Translations under genes and position numbers: made by a program
DNA from: JALZAH01 sp051000755
GTDB taxonomy: Bacteria > Actinomycetota > Acidimicrobiia > Acidimicrobiales > Palsa-688
DNA: 5,842 nt
Reading direction: 5' to 3'
NCBI GenBank assembly: GCA_051000755.1
Contig: JBPCNZ010000014.1
Location: forward strand, 1-5,842
Notes under the pieces: generated by a model
The model's database searches: none
What the model was told of the DNA's origin: nothing
Seen by the model: the letters and a program-made list of their open reading frames with translations, nothing else
Shown here: positions 5,643 to 5,842 of the stretch, in pieces
How the letters are laid out: each line of letters begins with the position of its first letter
Position numbering within the stretch: position 1 is the first letter of the stretch

Positions 5643-5795
5643 GGGACCGGTTTGGGCAGGGTGGGGTCGTGGCCGCCGGTGCCGATGGTGTGGAGGTGGG
5701 TGAGGGCGGCGCGGTAGGAGGCCGGCGTCTCGGATTTGGGCGGACAGTTCGACGTAGCCGTCGTTGATGTCGCGGGTGGTGGCGTTGACCAGCAT
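5603..5795 (-). pseudogene. Fatty acid desaturase relic: both ends kept, centre deleted
   Basis: On the - strand, ATG 5795 begins MLVNATTRDINDGYVELSAQ and IRDAGLLPRRP, preceded by AGGAGG 3 nt away. This matches the N-terminus of membrane fatty acid desaturases of the kind that begin with a D-Y-xx-LS-xx-I-xx-AGLL-x-RRP pattern. In another frame, SYRAALTHLHTIG followed by a Pro-rich tail runs to TGA at 5603-5605; this matches the SY-xx-AL-xx-LH-xx-G segment near the C-terminus of the same family. Everything between is missing: all the membrane helices and all three histidine boxes, roughly 250 residues or more. The frame change falls at about 5710-5730. The surviving piece cannot be an active desaturase. 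The family assignment rests on two short matches at the expected ends, from memory. Confidence 0.6.
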
Positions 5796-5842
5796 TGCCC
5801 TCCTGGTGGAAACCCTCGAAAAGCGGGGTGCGTCACCAAGGA

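Noticed and set aside
5089..5703. 204-codon + strand frame overlapping the membrane protein gene
   Set aside because: Its product is Arg/Gly/Pro-rich in the manner of a shadow frame, while the 5153 frame has a good ribosome binding site and four clear membrane helices.

Overview
The window is high-GC DNA with strong G/C preference at third codon positions, ATGA-type gene overlaps and TTG/ATG starts. Protein types also point to an actinobacterium (Actinomycetota). I cannot place it more precisely. Nearly all recognisable coding lies on the + strand, except a remnant on the - strand at the right edge.

Layout. Positions 1-420 hold no gene I can support. Positions 421-994 are a broken C-terminal half of an iron-containing redox enzyme of the heme-oxygenase-like diiron fold. 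After a short stretch with a perfect stem-loop (1046-1072), a small acidic ORF (1089-1238) overlaps by ATGA an intact HAD-family phosphatase (1235-1897). A 25-codon ORF with a good Shine-Dalgarno (1956-2033) then overlaps the TTG start of the main operon. That operon encodes a family-2 glycosyltransferase (2030-2767), an acyl-CoA dehydrogenase-like protein (2764-3735), a PIG-L/LmbE-type de-N-acetylase (3732-4387, frame broken) and a NodS-like SAM-dependent methyltransferase (4387-5004). All four are joined by 1-4 nt stop/start overlaps. A separately promoted four-helix membrane protein follows (5153-5602). Directly abutting it on the other strand is a relic of a fatty acid desaturase (5603-5795), which keeps only its first ~27 and last ~40 residues.

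How the genes may work together. Glycosyltransferase, de-N-acetylase and N-methyltransferase are the same three activity types as NodC, NodB and NodS in rhizobial Nod-factor synthesis. The acyl-CoA dehydrogenase-like protein would add an acyl-related step. I infer a pathway that makes or modifies an N-methylated amino-sugar conjugate, possibly lipid-linked. The gene set looks like a conserved but functionally undefined cluster, and the product cannot be read from sequence.

The most striking feature is damage. The redox enzyme is frameshifted, the PIG-L gene has lost about 35-40 codons and changed frame just after its HPDDE motif, and the desaturase has lost roughly its central four fifths. 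The 25-codon ORF may be another deletion scar. The intact neighbours show no such lesions. This is either real decay by internal deletion or an assembly artefact, and raw reads would decide.
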